Source: Pseudomonas reinekei
Lineage (GTDB): Bacteria; Pseudomonadota; Gammaproteobacteria; Pseudomonadales; Pseudomonadaceae
Length of the DNA stretch: 64,000 nt
Reading direction: 5' to 3'
Assembly (NCBI RefSeq): GCF_001945365.1
Contig: NZ_MSTQ01000007.1
Coordinates: 186,001 to 250,000, forward strand
Part shown: positions 52,160 to 61,419 of the stretch, piece by piece
Layout: every line of letters begins with the position of its first letter
Numbering within the stretch: position 1 is the first letter of the stretch
Notes under the pieces: generated by a model
What the model was told of the DNA's origin: nothing
What the model saw: only the letters and a program-made list of their open reading frames with translations
Database searches by the model: none
Position numbers and translations under genes: made by a program

Positions 52160-55030
52160 ATGACCCTCAGCCTCGACCTGTCGGGCCCCGCTGCGCAGCC
52201 CCGGGTTATCCGTAAACAGTACGCCATGGAAATGGCGGTCGAACGCACGCGCCTGCTGTATCAGGGCTCTTTGCTGCCGACGCTGTTCATGTTGATCAAT
52301 GGTCTGGTCTGCGCCGGTTTACTCTGGAGTCCACAACGCTACTTCCTGGTCACGGTCTGGCTGGTCTGGCTGCTGTCGCTTGTGGCATTGCGGGTGATTC
52401 AGGTCGCAGCCTTCGACTCGGCCATTCCCAATCGACAGGCCCACCCCGTTTGGCGACGTATGTTCTTGCTGGGCTCCGGCCTCACCGGCCTGACCCTGGC
52501 CGGTGCCGGTATTGCCCTGGTTCCCGCCGATAACTTCATTCAACAAGCCTGGGTCTTCGGACTAATCGGTGCTGCGGCACTTTCAGCGAGCGTGGCTTAC
52601 GCCGTCAGTTTGCCTGCCTTTCTGTCATTTACCTTGCCCTGCCTGTTGCCGGCCATTGCCTATATGTTTTGGGGCGGTGACGAACAGCAGCAAGGGTGGG
52701 GCTGGTTCGGGCTGATTTTGCTCGGCGCACTGAGCGTGGTTGCCTGGCAGGTCAATCGATTGATCGATCGCGGCCTGATGCGGCGCTTTCAGAATCAGGC
52801 GCTGATCGAGCACTTGCAGCAGGCGCAAAGTTGCAGCGATCAGCTCAATCAGAAGCTGGCCACGGAAATCGAGCAGCGCCGGCGGGCCGAGGACGAATTG
52901 CGAGAAATCCAGATCGATCTGGAAAACCGCGTTGCCCAGCGTAGCCTGGAGCTGGACGCCGCCAATCAGGCGCTGAGCAAGAGTGAAGCGCGCCTGGCAC
53001 TGGCATTGAAGGCCAGTGAGCTGGGGCTGTGGGACTGGAATCTGCAAACCGACGAAGTTCACCACACACAGATTCAGGAATTGTTCGGCCTGGAGCCGGA
53101 ACAGGTGACGGGCATCCTGCGTCACCTCAAGCCGCGGCTGCACCCGGAGGATCTTCCCGCGCTGAAAAGAGCGCTGGTCGAGCATTTGAAAGGGCGAACC
53201 GAGGACTATCAGATCGAGTATCGCGTGCGGCACAGTGATGGTCACTGGGTCTGGATCGAGGACCGCGGGCGGGCGGTCGAGCGCGCCGAAAACGGCAGGG
53301 TGCTCCGCATGGTCGGCACCCGTCGCGACATCAGCGTCAGCAAAGGTCTGGAAGCACAGCGGCAATTGGCGGCGACAGTATTCGAAGCTGCCAGTGAAGG
53401 GATCGTGATTTTCGATCCGAATTACGCCCTGATCGCGATCAATCAGGCCTTCAGTCGAGTGACCGGCTATGACGTTGAAGACATGATCGGCCGCAATGTC
53501 GTTGAGTTGCCTTGCAGCCGTGATGCTCGTCGGCATTACGCGGCGATTCATCAGGCGCTGGAGCAGCATGGCACCTGGCAGGGCGAATTGGTGGAAACCC
53601 GCAAGAACGGCGAGATGTATCCGCAATGGCTGCAACTGAATGCGGTGCGCGATACCCGGGGAAATGTCAGCCATATCGTGGGCTTCTTCGCGGATCTCTC
53701 GGCTCGCCGGGAATCGGAAGAGCGCATGCGTTACCTGACCCATTACGACGAATTGACCGGCCTGGCCAACCGCTCGATGTTCCGCGAACGACTCAGCCAA
53801 GCGCATCAGCGAGTGCGCCAGGGCGGCTATCGCAGCCTGGCGTTGCTGCACATCAATCTGGATCGCTTCAAGCAGCTCAACGACAGCCTGGGGCATGAAA
53901 TCGCCGACCAGCTGTTGCAGAAAATGGCTCGGCGGCTGGTGAATGCATTGCCGGAAGCCGACACCATCGCCCGCTTGTCCGGTGACGAGTTTGCGGTGCT
54001 GTTCAACTCTTACGGCAACCTGTCGAGCCTCGCGCGGGTTGCGACGCGTCTGGCGAGCAAGTTGCGGTTGCCGCTGACTATCGAAGGGCATGAGTTGGTG
54101 GTCAGTGCGTCGATGGGCATCAGCCTGTTGCCGGACAGCGCCCGGGAAATTTCGGCCTTGGTCAGCCAATCGAACATGGCCATGCAACACGCCAAGCATC
54201 TGGGGGGCAACAATTTCCAGTTCTATACCGATAGTTTGCAGGCCAGCACCCTGGAGCGCTTGCAACTGGAAAACCATCTGCGCAAGGCCGTCGAAGACAA
54301 ACAGTTAAAAGTGTTTTACCAACCGAAACTGTGCCTTGCCACCGGCAAGTTAAATGCCGCCGAAGCGTTGGTACGTTGGGATCACCCGATCATGGGCCGG
54401 GTGCCACCGGGGGACTTCATCGGGTTGGCCGAGGAAACCGGGTTGATCGGACCGATTGGCGAGTTCGTGCTGCGCCAGGCCTGTTGGCAAGCCTGTGAGT
54501 GGCAGCGGCAGGGACTTGAAGCAATTCGGGTGTCGGTGAATCTGTCGGTGCATCAATTACGGCAGGGCAAGCTGGTCAGTCTGGTGCGCCAAGTGCTGGA
54601 AGAAACCGGTCTGGAGCCACGCTACCTTGAGCTGGAACTCACCGAAAGCCAGTTGCTCGATAGCGTCGAGCACATCATTGCAACATTCCAGCAGCTACGT
54701 GACTTGGGCGTGAAACTGGCGATTGACGACTTTGGTACCGGCTATTCCTCTCTGAGCTATCTCAAGCGGATTCCCGTGGACTACGTGAAGATTGATCAGG
54801 CGTTTATCCGTGGCTTGGGCGAGGGCAGCGAAGACGCGGCGATTACCCGGGCAATCATCGCCATGGCGCACGGCTTGTCGTTGAAGGTGGTGGCGGAAGG
54901 CGTCGAGCGGCGCGAACAGCTTGATTTCCTGAGAGCCGAGCGCTGCGATGAAGTGCAGGGTTATCTGATCAGCCGCCCGGTGGAGGCCGAAACCCTGGCC
55001 GGCTTGTTGCACGCGCAGATCGCTGATTGA
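52160..55030 (+). CDS. Membrane PAS-GGDEF-EAL cyclic-di-GMP protein
   Basis: A 956-residue protein from the ATG at 52160. Residues 30-200 hold about six membrane helices; a coiled coil follows (about 215-275), then two PAS domains (about 280-400 and 405-525), GGDEF (about 530-690) and EAL (about 700-950). The GGDEF active loop is SGDEF (RLSGDEFAVLF), a variant that can still be active. The EAL part keeps its catalytic set: EALVRW, ELTES, IDDFGTG, VKIDQ and AEGVE, so phosphodiesterase activity is likely. It would adjust cyclic-di-GMP in response to a membrane or redox signal. Confidence 0.9.
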   Translation: MTLSLDLSGPAAQPRVIRKQYAMEMAVERTRLLYQGSLLPTLFMLINGLVCAGLLWSPQRYFLVTVWLVWLLSLVALRVIQVAAFDSAIPNRQAHPVWRRMFLLGSGLTGLTLAGAGIALVPADNFIQQAWVFGLIGAAALSASVAYAVSLPAFLSFTLPCLLPAIAYMFWGGDEQQQGWGWFGLILLGALSVVAWQVNRLIDRGLMRRFQNQALIEHLQQAQSCSDQLNQKLATEIEQRRRAEDELREIQIDLENRVAQRSLELDAANQALSKSEARLALALKASELGLWDWNLQTDEVHHTQIQELFGLEPEQVTGILRHLKPRLHPEDLPALKRALVEHLKGRTEDYQIEYRVRHSDGHWVWIEDRGRAVERAENGRVLRMVGTRRDISVSKGLEAQRQLAATVFEAASEGIVIFDPNYALIAINQAFSRVTGYDVEDMIGRNVVELPCSRDARRHYAAIHQALEQHGTWQGELVETRKNGEMYPQWLQLNAVRDTRGNVSHIVGFFADLSARRESEERMRYLTHYDELTGLANRSMFRERLSQAHQRVRQGGYRSLALLHINLDRFKQLNDSLGHEIADQLLQKMARRLVNALPEADTIARLSGDEFAVLFNSYGNLSSLARVATRLASKLRLPLTIEGHELVVSASMGISLLPDSAREISALVSQSNMAMQHAKHLGGNNFQFYTDSLQASTLERLQLENHLRKAVEDKQLKVFYQPKLCLATGKLNAAEALVRWDHPIMGRVPPGDFIGLAEETGLIGPIGEFVLRQACWQACEWQRQGLEAIRVSVNLSVHQLRQGKLVSLVRQVLEETGLEPRYLELELTESQLLDSVEHIIATFQQLRDLGVKLAIDDFGTGYSSLSYLKRIPVDYVKIDQAFIRGLGEGSEDAAITRAIIAMAHGLSLKVVAEGVERREQLDFLRAERCDEVQGYLISRPVEAETLAGLLHAQIAD

Positions 55031-55100
55031 GAAGAAGGCATCCCACGCCTCAGTAGCTGAGTCTGCGGGACGCCTGAATTGCCGGAAGCGATAGCAGCTC

Positions 55101-55415
55101 TTAGTGGGTAATCAGTACTTTATCAATGTGGTGCAGCAACTTGCCTTCGTAGAAAATACTGACGCCGGTCACATTGGAGTTACCCGGGAATTTGTATTCA
55201 ACGAACTTGTCGGTTTCGACTTGCAGCGAAACTTCATTGGACGTTTCAAGTTTGAGTTCCAGGCGCAGGTCGAAGGACTTGTCTTGCAGCGCGCTCATTT
55301 CCAGCTTCGGTGTGATGCCGGTGCGGGCAACGGTTACGGTGCCGCAGGTACGGAACGAAAGGGCGCCTGGCATGCGATCGGTTTGTGCGGTCCAGTCTTT
55401 GCTTTTAATAATCAT
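55101..55415 (-). CDS. Conserved small hypothetical protein
   Basis: A 104-residue protein without signal peptide. It is beta-rich and alternating in pattern (LRLELKLETSNEVSLQVETDK near 50-70) with one cysteine (C24). I do not recognise the family. It lies alone between the GGDEF/EAL gene and rccR, in a locally AT-richer patch, with no operon partner. Confidence 0.6.
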   Translation of the reverse strand: MIIKSKDWTAQTDRMPGALSFRTCGTVTVARTGITPKLEMSALQDKSFDLRLELKLETSNEVSLQVETDKFVEYKFPGNSNVTGVSIFYEGKLLHHIDKVLITH

Positions 55416-55755
55416 GGTCTGTAGCTCCTTTATTGGGTTTTGCTTCCTGCGGAAACTAATATAGCGAGCTAAAGTTTGTTTTGGTTGGGCTTTGTTATTT
55501 GGATTTGTAAGGTGGCAGGTGTCATTGTTAATTGAGTCTGTTGCGTTATTTCTTAGTCTTCATATAAGTAACTCAATGAACTTTTCACTTGAAAAACCTG
55601 TTCCGCGGACCCGCGCCATGAGTGCTACATGAGGTGCGGGCACCTGAAATCGAGGGATTCGGTAACGCATTGAGCGGGCAAAAAGCCGATTCATGTAGTA
55701 TAACTACAAGCGTGCTACATCCCCGGCACCTGCCAATAACAAAGAGTCCAGCCCT
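55416..55755. promoter_or_regulatory. Intergenic control region upstream of rccR
   Basis: A 340-base AT-rich gap between two genes pointing away from each other. It holds the RccR-like operator at 55694 and two GCTACAT sequences (near 55622 and 55713) that look like half-sites. I see no gene. Confidence 0.55.
55694..55708. promoter_or_regulatory. RccR/HexR-type operator
   Basis: TGTAGTATAACTACA has perfect TGTAGT/ACTACA arms, the reported pattern for the KDPG-responsive regulators HexR and RccR in Pseudomonas. It lies 48 bases before the rccR start, suggesting autoregulation. Confidence 0.75.
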
Positions 55756-56622
55756 TTGAATCTGCTGCAACACATCGCCCAGTCTCGCCACCTGTTACGC
55801 AAGTCGGAGCTCAAGGTCGCCGATCACGTGCTGCTTGACCCTGCGGCCGTGATGCACAGCTCCATGGCTGACCTGGCCCACAGTGTCGGCATCAGTGAGC
55901 CGACCATCGTGCGCTTTTGCCGTGCCATCGGCTGTTCCGGGTTCCAGGACCTGAAACTGAAGCTGGCCCAGAGCCTCGCCGCCGGTGCGAGTTTCGGACA
56001 GTTCGCGATCCATGAAGACGATTCGGTCGCCGACTACAGCCTGAAAATCTTCGACACGACCCTGCATACCTTGATGGAGGTTCGAGAGAAGCTCGATCCA
56101 CTGGAGTTGCAGCGGGCGGTGACGCTGATGTCCCAGGCCCAGCGTGTCGAGTTCTACGGCTTCGGCGCATCGGGCGCGGTCGCGGCGGATGCGCAGCACA
56201 AGTTCTTCCGTCTGCTGCTGACCGCGGCGGCGTATTCCGATCCGCACATGCAAGCGATGTCGGCGGTGACGCTGAAGCCGACTGACGTGGCGATCTGCAT
56301 TTCCCAGTCCGGGCGTTCCAAGGATCTGCTGATCACTGCCAATCTGGTTCGCGAGAGCGGGGCGTCGTTGATTACCCTGTGCCCGAGCCAGACTCCGTTG
56401 GCCGAGCTGTCGACCGTCAACCTGGCGATCGATGTGCACGAAGACACTGAGATCTATACGCCGCTGACCTCGCGTATCGCTCACCTGGTGGTGATCGATG
56501 TCTTGGCGATGGGCGTGGCCATGGCGCGCGGGCCGAGCCTGGTCAACCACCTCAAGAGCGTCAAGCGCAGCCTGCGCAGTCTGCGGTTGTCGCCCAAGTC
56601 GGTGAAAGCGCTGGACGATTGA
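55756..56622 (+). CDS. rccR: RpiR-family carbon regulator RccR
   Basis: A 288-residue MurR/RpiR regulator starting at TTG 55756. Residues 1-75 are the helix-turn-helix (SMADLAHSVGISEPTIVRFCRAIG) and 105-270 a SIS sugar-phosphate-binding domain (VEFYGFGASG, then CISQSGRSKD). Two paralogues in Pseudomonas, HexR and RccR, share this layout and respond to KDPG. The position next to pycR-pycA-pycB and downstream of uvrD is that of RccR in P. aeruginosa, whereas hexR lies by zwf; I therefore prefer RccR. RccR adjusts pyruvate metabolism, the glyoxylate shunt and gluconeogenesis. Confidence 0.8.
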   Translation: MNLLQHIAQSRHLLRKSELKVADHVLLDPAAVMHSSMADLAHSVGISEPTIVRFCRAIGCSGFQDLKLKLAQSLAAGASFGQFAIHEDDSVADYSLKIFDTTLHTLMEVREKLDPLELQRAVTLMSQAQRVEFYGFGASGAVAADAQHKFFRLLLTAAAYSDPHMQAMSAVTLKPTDVAICISQSGRSKDLLITANLVRESGASLITLCPSQTPLAELSTVNLAIDVHEDTEIYTPLTSRIAHLVVIDVLAMGVAMARGPSLVNHLKSVKRSLRSLRLSPKSVKALDD

Positions 56623-56644
56623 TACCGGTGTTCGCGGGGCGCTT

Positions 56645-56674
56645 TGTGGCGAGGGAGCAAGCTCCCTCGCCACA
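56645..56674. repeat. Extragenic palindrome after rccR
   Basis: TGTGGCGAGGGAGC and GCTCCCTCGCCACA form a perfect 14-bp stem around AA, the GGGAGCAAGCTCCC type of repeat. It may also end the rccR message. Confidence 0.75.
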
Positions 56675-56783
56675 GGTGCAGCAGCGAGCCACAAACTTTC
56701 ATCAGCCTGTAACTTCATGGCCGCCAAACCGTCATCCCTCGCGCCTATCTTGAAACTCCCGTACTCGCCTTGGGAGACTCGAA

Positions 56784-56996
56784 ATGGCCCAGCCCTACGA
56801 AGAACGCAACAGCGCTGTCAAAACCCGTCGTCAGCAGGAAGATCAGCGCCGCATGGAGTTTCGCCGCGCCATTGAGGATCGCTGTGAGCGGCGCCAGCTT
56901 TTGGCCGAGATCGGCGATTTTCCTGAAGATCTGGAGCTCAACTACTGGCAGGCAGCACCGACCGTTTCCCGTCGAAGCGCTCAACAAGCGCGCTGA
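56784..56996 (+). CDS. Small PA3496-like conserved protein
   Basis: A 70-residue highly charged protein (RNSAVKTRRQQEDQRRMEFRRAIEDRCERRQLL) that looks like a single long helix plus a short tail. It resembles the small family labelled PA3496 putative envelope integrity protein, but I hold that label loosely. The start at 56784 has GGGAGA about 9 bases upstream. The last 59 bases overlap the convergent pycR gene, so the two 3' ends are shared. Confidence 0.65.
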   Translation: MAQPYEERNSAVKTRRQQEDQRRMEFRRAIEDRCERRQLLAEIGDFPEDLELNYWQAAPTVSRRSAQQAR

Positions 56997-57900
56997 TCTG
57001 CACCCGCTCGCTGCGCACAAACGCAAGGAAGGCGTGAGCCACCGGTGACAGGCGTTTTGCCTTGGCCTGTACCAGGCACCAGCTGCGGAACAGCGGCAAC
57101 TCTTCTATTGGCAACTCAATCAGCCCACCGGTTGCCAACTCAAGGTTCAGGGCATGGCGCGTCAACAGCGCCACGCCCAGACCCGCCAGCACACACTCGC
57201 GTTGAGCTTCCGCTGAGGACACTTCCTGAGTCTGGTTGAAGTGCACGCGCTTCTCTTTGAAGTACTCTTCGCAGGCCATCCGCGTACCCGAACCGGGCTC
57301 GCGCAGTAGCAGGGTATAAGGCTCCAGGTCCTGCAAGCGCAATGGCCCCATGTGGCACAGCGGATGATTCGGTGGCGCCACGGCGACGATAGGATTGTTG
57401 AGGAATGGCAAGAACTCCAGGCCCATGTCCTGCGGCACCATGGACATGATGACCAAGTCATCACGGTTGTCCGAGAGGCGTCGAATCACTTGGCTGCGGT
57501 TGACCACCGTCAGCTGCAGGTTGACCTCCGGATGCTGGCGCTTGAACGCGGCAAACAGGTGCGGGACGAAGTACTTGGCGCTTGATTCCACCGCCAGTTT
57601 CAGCTGGCCCTGCAACGACCCTTGCATGTCCGATAGCTGCATATCGAGGTTTTCCAGGCGCCCGAAAATGTCCCGGCTGGCACGTTGCAGTGCTTCGGCC
57701 GCCTCGGTCATGTAGAGTTTTTTACCGACATAATCGAACAATGGCTGACCAATCAGCTCTTCGAGCTGACGAATCTGCAGGCTTACCGCCGGTTGTGTGA
57801 GCGACATTTCGTCGGCTGCGCGGCTATAGGACCTCAGATCGCACACTTCATTGAAAATTTGCAATTGACGCAATGTCATACGCATCAACGACTTACGCAT
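56938..57900 (-). CDS. pycR: LysR-family regulator PycR
   Basis: A 320-residue LysR regulator: helix-turn-helix SYSRAADEMSLTQPAVSLQIRQLEELIG at 24-51, then the effector-binding domain. It is divergent from pycA-pycB across 190 bases, the classic LysR layout, and matches PycR in gene order, the activator of pyruvate carboxylase. The palindrome ATAAGTCTTTACTTAT between the two genes is the likely binding site. Its effector is not known from sequence. Confidence 0.85.
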   Translation of the reverse strand: MRKSLMRMTLRQLQIFNEVCDLRSYSRAADEMSLTQPAVSLQIRQLEELIGQPLFDYVGKKLYMTEAAEALQRASRDIFGRLENLDMQLSDMQGSLQGQLKLAVESSAKYFVPHLFAAFKRQHPEVNLQLTVVNRSQVIRRLSDNRDDLVIMSMVPQDMGLEFLPFLNNPIVAVAPPNHPLCHMGPLRLQDLEPYTLLLREPGSGTRMACEEYFKEKRVHFNQTQEVSSAEAQRECVLAGLGVALLTRHALNLELATGGLIELPIEELPLFRSWCLVQAKAKRLSPVAHAFLAFVRSERVQISALVERFDGKRSVLPASS

Positions 57901-57937
57901 TTTGTTCGCACTCTCGCCGCGGGCTGATGCATCAACT

Positions 57938-57953
57938 ATAAGTCTTTACTTAT
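57938..57953. promoter_or_regulatory. Candidate PycR operator
   Basis: ATAAGTCTTTACTTAT has perfect 6-base arms, extended by ATGCAT repeats on both sides (57928 and 57953), and sits between the divergent pycR and pycA genes. LysR proteins favour such T-N11-A palindromes. Binding is inferred. Confidence 0.6.
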
Positions 57954-58090
57954 GCATGACCCAATAATTATTCATTTTTGTTAATCCCTTGTGGGCGCTA
58001 GTGTGGAGCTGCGACCAAATTGAAACATTTGGTCACGCGTCGACCTGGTCTAGCAGGTCGTGGGTACCACCGGCTCAAGGGAACCTCCAA

Positions 58091-59506
58091 GTGATAAAAA
58101 AGATCCTGATCGCCAACCGTGGTGAGATTGCCGTACGAATCGTGCGTGCCTGCGCCGAGATGGGCATTCGCTCGGTCGCGATCTATTCCGACGCCGACCG
58201 TCATGCCTTGCATGTGAAGCGTGCGGACGAGGCCCACAGCATTGGTGCCGAGCCTCTGGCCGGTTACCTGAACCCGCGCAAGCTGGTGAACCTGGCGGTG
58301 GAAACCGGTTGCGATGCGCTGCACCCTGGCTACGGCTTCCTGTCGGAAAACGCCGAGCTGGCAGACATCTGCGCTGAACGCGGTATCAAATTCATCGGTC
58401 CATCGGCGGAAGTGATTCGCCGCATGGGCGACAAGACCGAAGCCCGCCGCAGCATGATCAAGGCTGGCGTGCCGGTGACTCCAGGCACCGAAGGCAATGT
58501 GTCGGGGATCGAAGAGGCCCTGACCGAGGGTGACCGTATCGGTTACCCGGTCATGCTCAAGGCCACCTCCGGTGGTGGCGGCCGCGGCATTCGGCGCTGC
58601 AACAGCCGCGAAGAGCTCGAGCAGGCTTTCCCACGGGTCATTTCCGAAGCCACCAAGGCGTTCGGTTCGGCGGAAGTGTTCCTGGAAAAATGCATCGTCA
58701 ATCCGAAGCACATCGAAGCGCAGATTCTTGGCGACAGCTTTGGCAACGTGGTGCACCTGTTCGAGCGTGACTGCTCGATCCAGCGTCGTAACCAGAAGCT
58801 GATCGAAATCGCTCCGAGCCCGCAACTGACCCCGGAACAGCGCGCCTACATCGGCGACCTGTCGGTGCGCGCAGCCAAGGCCGTGGGTTACGAGAACGCC
58901 GGTACCGTGGAGTTCCTGCTCGCCGAGGGCGAGGTGTACTTCATGGAGATGAACACCCGGGTGCAAGTGGAACACACCATCACCGAAGAAATCACCGGCA
59001 TCGACATCGTCCGCGAGCAGATCCGCATCGCTTCCGGCCTGCCGCTTTCGGTGAAACAGGAAGACATCCACCACCGTGGTTTCGCCCTGCAGTTCCGGAT
59101 CAACGCCGAAGACCCGAAAAACAATTTCCTGCCGAGCTTCGGCAAGATCACCCGTTACTACGCACCCGGCGGTCCCGGCGTACGTACCGACACGGCGATC
59201 TACACCGGCTACACCATTCCGCCGTTCTACGACTCCATGTGCCTGAAACTGGTGGTGTGGGCGCTGACCTGGGAAGAAGCGATGGACCGTGGTTTGCGAG
59301 CCCTGGACGATATGCGTCTGCAAGGGGTCAAGACCACCGCCGCGTACTACCAGGAAATTCTGCGTAACCCGGAATTCCGTAGTGGCCAGTTCAACACCAG
59401 CTTCGTTGAAAGCCACCCTGAACTGACCAACTACTCGATCAAGCGCAAACCCGAAGAGCTGGCCCTGGCCATCGCCGCCGCCATCGCCGCCCACGCAGGC
59501 CTGTGA
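58091..59506 (+). CDS. pycA: Pyruvate carboxylase biotin carboxylase subunit
   Basis: A 471-residue biotin carboxylase subunit. It carboxylates the biotin of PycB using bicarbonate and ATP. The start is the GTG at 58091, where family sequence begins (IKKILIANRGEIAVRIVRA); the frame opens earlier in non-homologous sequence. Visible: the ATP-grasp glycine loop GGGGRGIR near 161-168, EKCIVNPKHIEAQ, and the active-site EMNTRVQVEHT near 287. Paired with pycB it forms the two-subunit pyruvate carboxylase of Pseudomonas, which refills oxaloacetate. An AccC role is less likely, because the biotin carrier and transferase genes for acetyl-CoA carboxylase are not adjacent. Confidence 0.9.
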   Translation: MIKKILIANRGEIAVRIVRACAEMGIRSVAIYSDADRHALHVKRADEAHSIGAEPLAGYLNPRKLVNLAVETGCDALHPGYGFLSENAELADICAERGIKFIGPSAEVIRRMGDKTEARRSMIKAGVPVTPGTEGNVSGIEEALTEGDRIGYPVMLKATSGGGGRGIRRCNSREELEQAFPRVISEATKAFGSAEVFLEKCIVNPKHIEAQILGDSFGNVVHLFERDCSIQRRNQKLIEIAPSPQLTPEQRAYIGDLSVRAAKAVGYENAGTVEFLLAEGEVYFMEMNTRVQVEHTITEEITGIDIVREQIRIASGLPLSVKQEDIHHRGFALQFRINAEDPKNNFLPSFGKITRYYAPGGPGVRTDTAIYTGYTIPPFYDSMCLKLVVWALTWEEAMDRGLRALDDMRLQGVKTTAAYYQEILRNPEFRSGQFNTSFVESHPELTNYSIKRKPEELALAIAAAIAAHAGL

Positions 59507-59517
59507 GGAATACTCCA

Positions 59518-61326
59518 ATGACCAAGAAAATCCACGTTACCGACACAATCCTGCGCGACGCCCATCAATCGCTGCTCGCCACCCGCATGCGCACTGAAGA
59601 CATGCTGCCGATCTGCGACAAGCTCGACAAAGTCGGCTACTGGTCGCTGGAATGCTGGGGCGGCGCGACCTTCGACGCCTGCGTACGTTTTCTGAAAGAA
59701 GATCCGTGGGAGCGTCTGCGCCAACTGCGTGCGGCGTTGCCTAACACTCGCCTGCAAATGCTCCTGCGTGGCCAGAACCTGCTGGGCTACCGTCACTACA
59801 GCGATGACGTGGTCAAAGCCTTCGTCGCCAAGGCGGCGGTCAACGGCATCGACGTGTTCCGCATCTTCGACGCGATGAACGACGTGCGTAACCTGCGCGT
59901 AGCCATCGAAGCGGTTAAAGCGGCGGGCAAACATGCCCAGGGCACCATCGCCTACACCACCAGCCCGGTGCACACCATTGACGCGTTCGTGGCGCAAGCC
60001 AAACAAATGGAAGCCATGGGTTGCGACTCGGTGGCGATCAAGGACATGGCCGGCCTGCTGACCCCGTACGCCACGGGCGAACTGGTTCGGGCATTGAAAG
60101 CCGAACAGTCGCTGCCTGTGTTCATTCACTCCCACGACACCGCTGGCCTGGCCACGATGTGCCAGCTCAAGGCCATCGAAAACGGCGCCGACCACATCGA
60201 CACCGCGATCTCCAGTTTCGCCTCGGGCACCAGTCACCCAGGTACGGAATCGATGGTGGCTGCCCTCAAAGGCACCGAATTCGACACCGGCCTGAACCTG
60301 GAATTGCTGCAGGAGATCGGCTTGTACTTCTACGCCGTGCGCAAGAAGTACCACCAGTTCGAAAGCGAATTCACCGCCGTCGACACCCGCGTTCAAGTCA
60401 ACCAGGTACCGGGCGGGATGATTTCCAACCTGGCCAACCAGTTGAAAGAGCAGGGCGCGCTGAACCGCATGGGCGAAGTGCTGGCAGAGATCCCGCGCGT
60501 TCGCGAAGACCTCGGCTTCCCGCCGCTGGTGACCCCGACCTCGCAGATCGTTGGCACCCAGGCGTTCTTCAACGTGCTCGCCGGCGAGCGTTACAAGACC
60601 ATCACCAACGAAGTGAAGCTGTATCTGCAAGGAGGCTACGGCAAGGCGCCGGCACCGGTGAATGAACAACTGCGTCGCCAGGCCATTGGCAGCGAAGAAG
60701 TGATCGACGTGCGCCCGGCCGACCTGCTCAAGCCGGAAATGGCCAAGCTGCGCGCCGACATCGGTGCACTGGCCAAGTCCGAAGAAGACGTGCTGACCTT
60801 CGCCATGTTCCCGGACATTGGTCGCAAATTCCTCGAGGAGCGTGCCGCGGGCACCCTGACACCAGAAGTGCTGTTGCCGATTCCTGAGGCTGGCGGTGTT
60901 GCATCGGCCGGTGGCGAAGGCGTTCCGACCGAGTTCGTCATCGACGTCCACGGTGAAACCTATCGCGTCGACATCACCGGTGTCGGCGTCAAGGCTGAAG
61001 GCAAGCGTCACTTCTACCTGTCCATCGACGGCATGCCGGAAGAAGTGGTGTTCGAACCACTCAACGAATTCGTCGGTGGCGGCAGCAGCAAGCGCAAGCA
61101 AGCCACTGCACCGGGCCACGTCAGCACCACCATGCCGGGCAACATCGTTGATGTGCTGGTCAAGGAAGGCGACAGTGTCAAGGCTGGCCAGGCTGTGCTG
61201 ATCACCGAAGCAATGAAGATGGAAACCGAAGTCCAGGCTGCCATCGCCGGTAAAGTCACCGCCATCCACGTGGCCAAGGGCGACCGCGTGAATCCGGGCG
61301 AAATCCTGATCGAGATCGAAGGCTGA
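59518..61326 (+). CDS. pycB: Pyruvate carboxylase biotin-carrier/carboxyltransferase subunit
   Basis: A 602-residue protein combining a carboxyltransferase barrel (residues 1-300, starting KIHVTDTILRDAHQSLLATR, with metal-site HSHDTAGLA), a conserved middle domain and a C-terminal biotinyl domain whose lysine is K567 in EAMKMETE. It transfers the carboxyl group from biotin to pyruvate to give oxaloacetate. Automatic labels often call it oadA (oxaloacetate decarboxylase alpha), but no membrane decarboxylase subunits are adjacent and pycA is 11 bases upstream, so pyruvate carboxylase fits better. The start is ATG 59518, with GAGGAA upstream. Confidence 0.92.
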   Translation: MTKKIHVTDTILRDAHQSLLATRMRTEDMLPICDKLDKVGYWSLECWGGATFDACVRFLKEDPWERLRQLRAALPNTRLQMLLRGQNLLGYRHYSDDVVKAFVAKAAVNGIDVFRIFDAMNDVRNLRVAIEAVKAAGKHAQGTIAYTTSPVHTIDAFVAQAKQMEAMGCDSVAIKDMAGLLTPYATGELVRALKAEQSLPVFIHSHDTAGLATMCQLKAIENGADHIDTAISSFASGTSHPGTESMVAALKGTEFDTGLNLELLQEIGLYFYAVRKKYHQFESEFTAVDTRVQVNQVPGGMISNLANQLKEQGALNRMGEVLAEIPRVREDLGFPPLVTPTSQIVGTQAFFNVLAGERYKTITNEVKLYLQGGYGKAPAPVNEQLRRQAIGSEEVIDVRPADLLKPEMAKLRADIGALAKSEEDVLTFAMFPDIGRKFLEERAAGTLTPEVLLPIPEAGGVASAGGEGVPTEFVIDVHGETYRVDITGVGVKAEGKRHFYLSIDGMPEEVVFEPLNEFVGGGSSKRKQATAPGHVSTTMPGNIVDVLVKEGDSVKAGQAVLITEAMKMETEVQAAIAGKVTAIHVAKGDRVNPGEILIEIEG

Positions 61327-61358
61327 TTTAACAGCCTCGATACAACGCTTTAAACCTC

Positions 61359-61386
61359 GGGGGGGCATGTGCTCCCCTTTTTTTTC
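61359..61386 (+). terminator. Terminator after pycB
   Basis: GGGGGGCA and TGCTCCCC pair in a short GC-rich stem, followed by a run of eight or more T, just past the pycB stop. Confidence 0.75.
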
Positions 61387-61419
61387 GCCTGAAAATCCGC
61401 TCCGGATTGCATCACCTAC

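Noticed and set aside
52625-54277. 550-codon open frame antisense to the GGDEF/EAL gene
   Set aside because: Covers PAS and GGDEF domains that are clearly coded on the plus strand; no domain of its own.
57998-59518. 506-codon open frame antisense to pycA
   Set aside because: Same shadow effect; pycA has complete active-site motifs on the plus strand.
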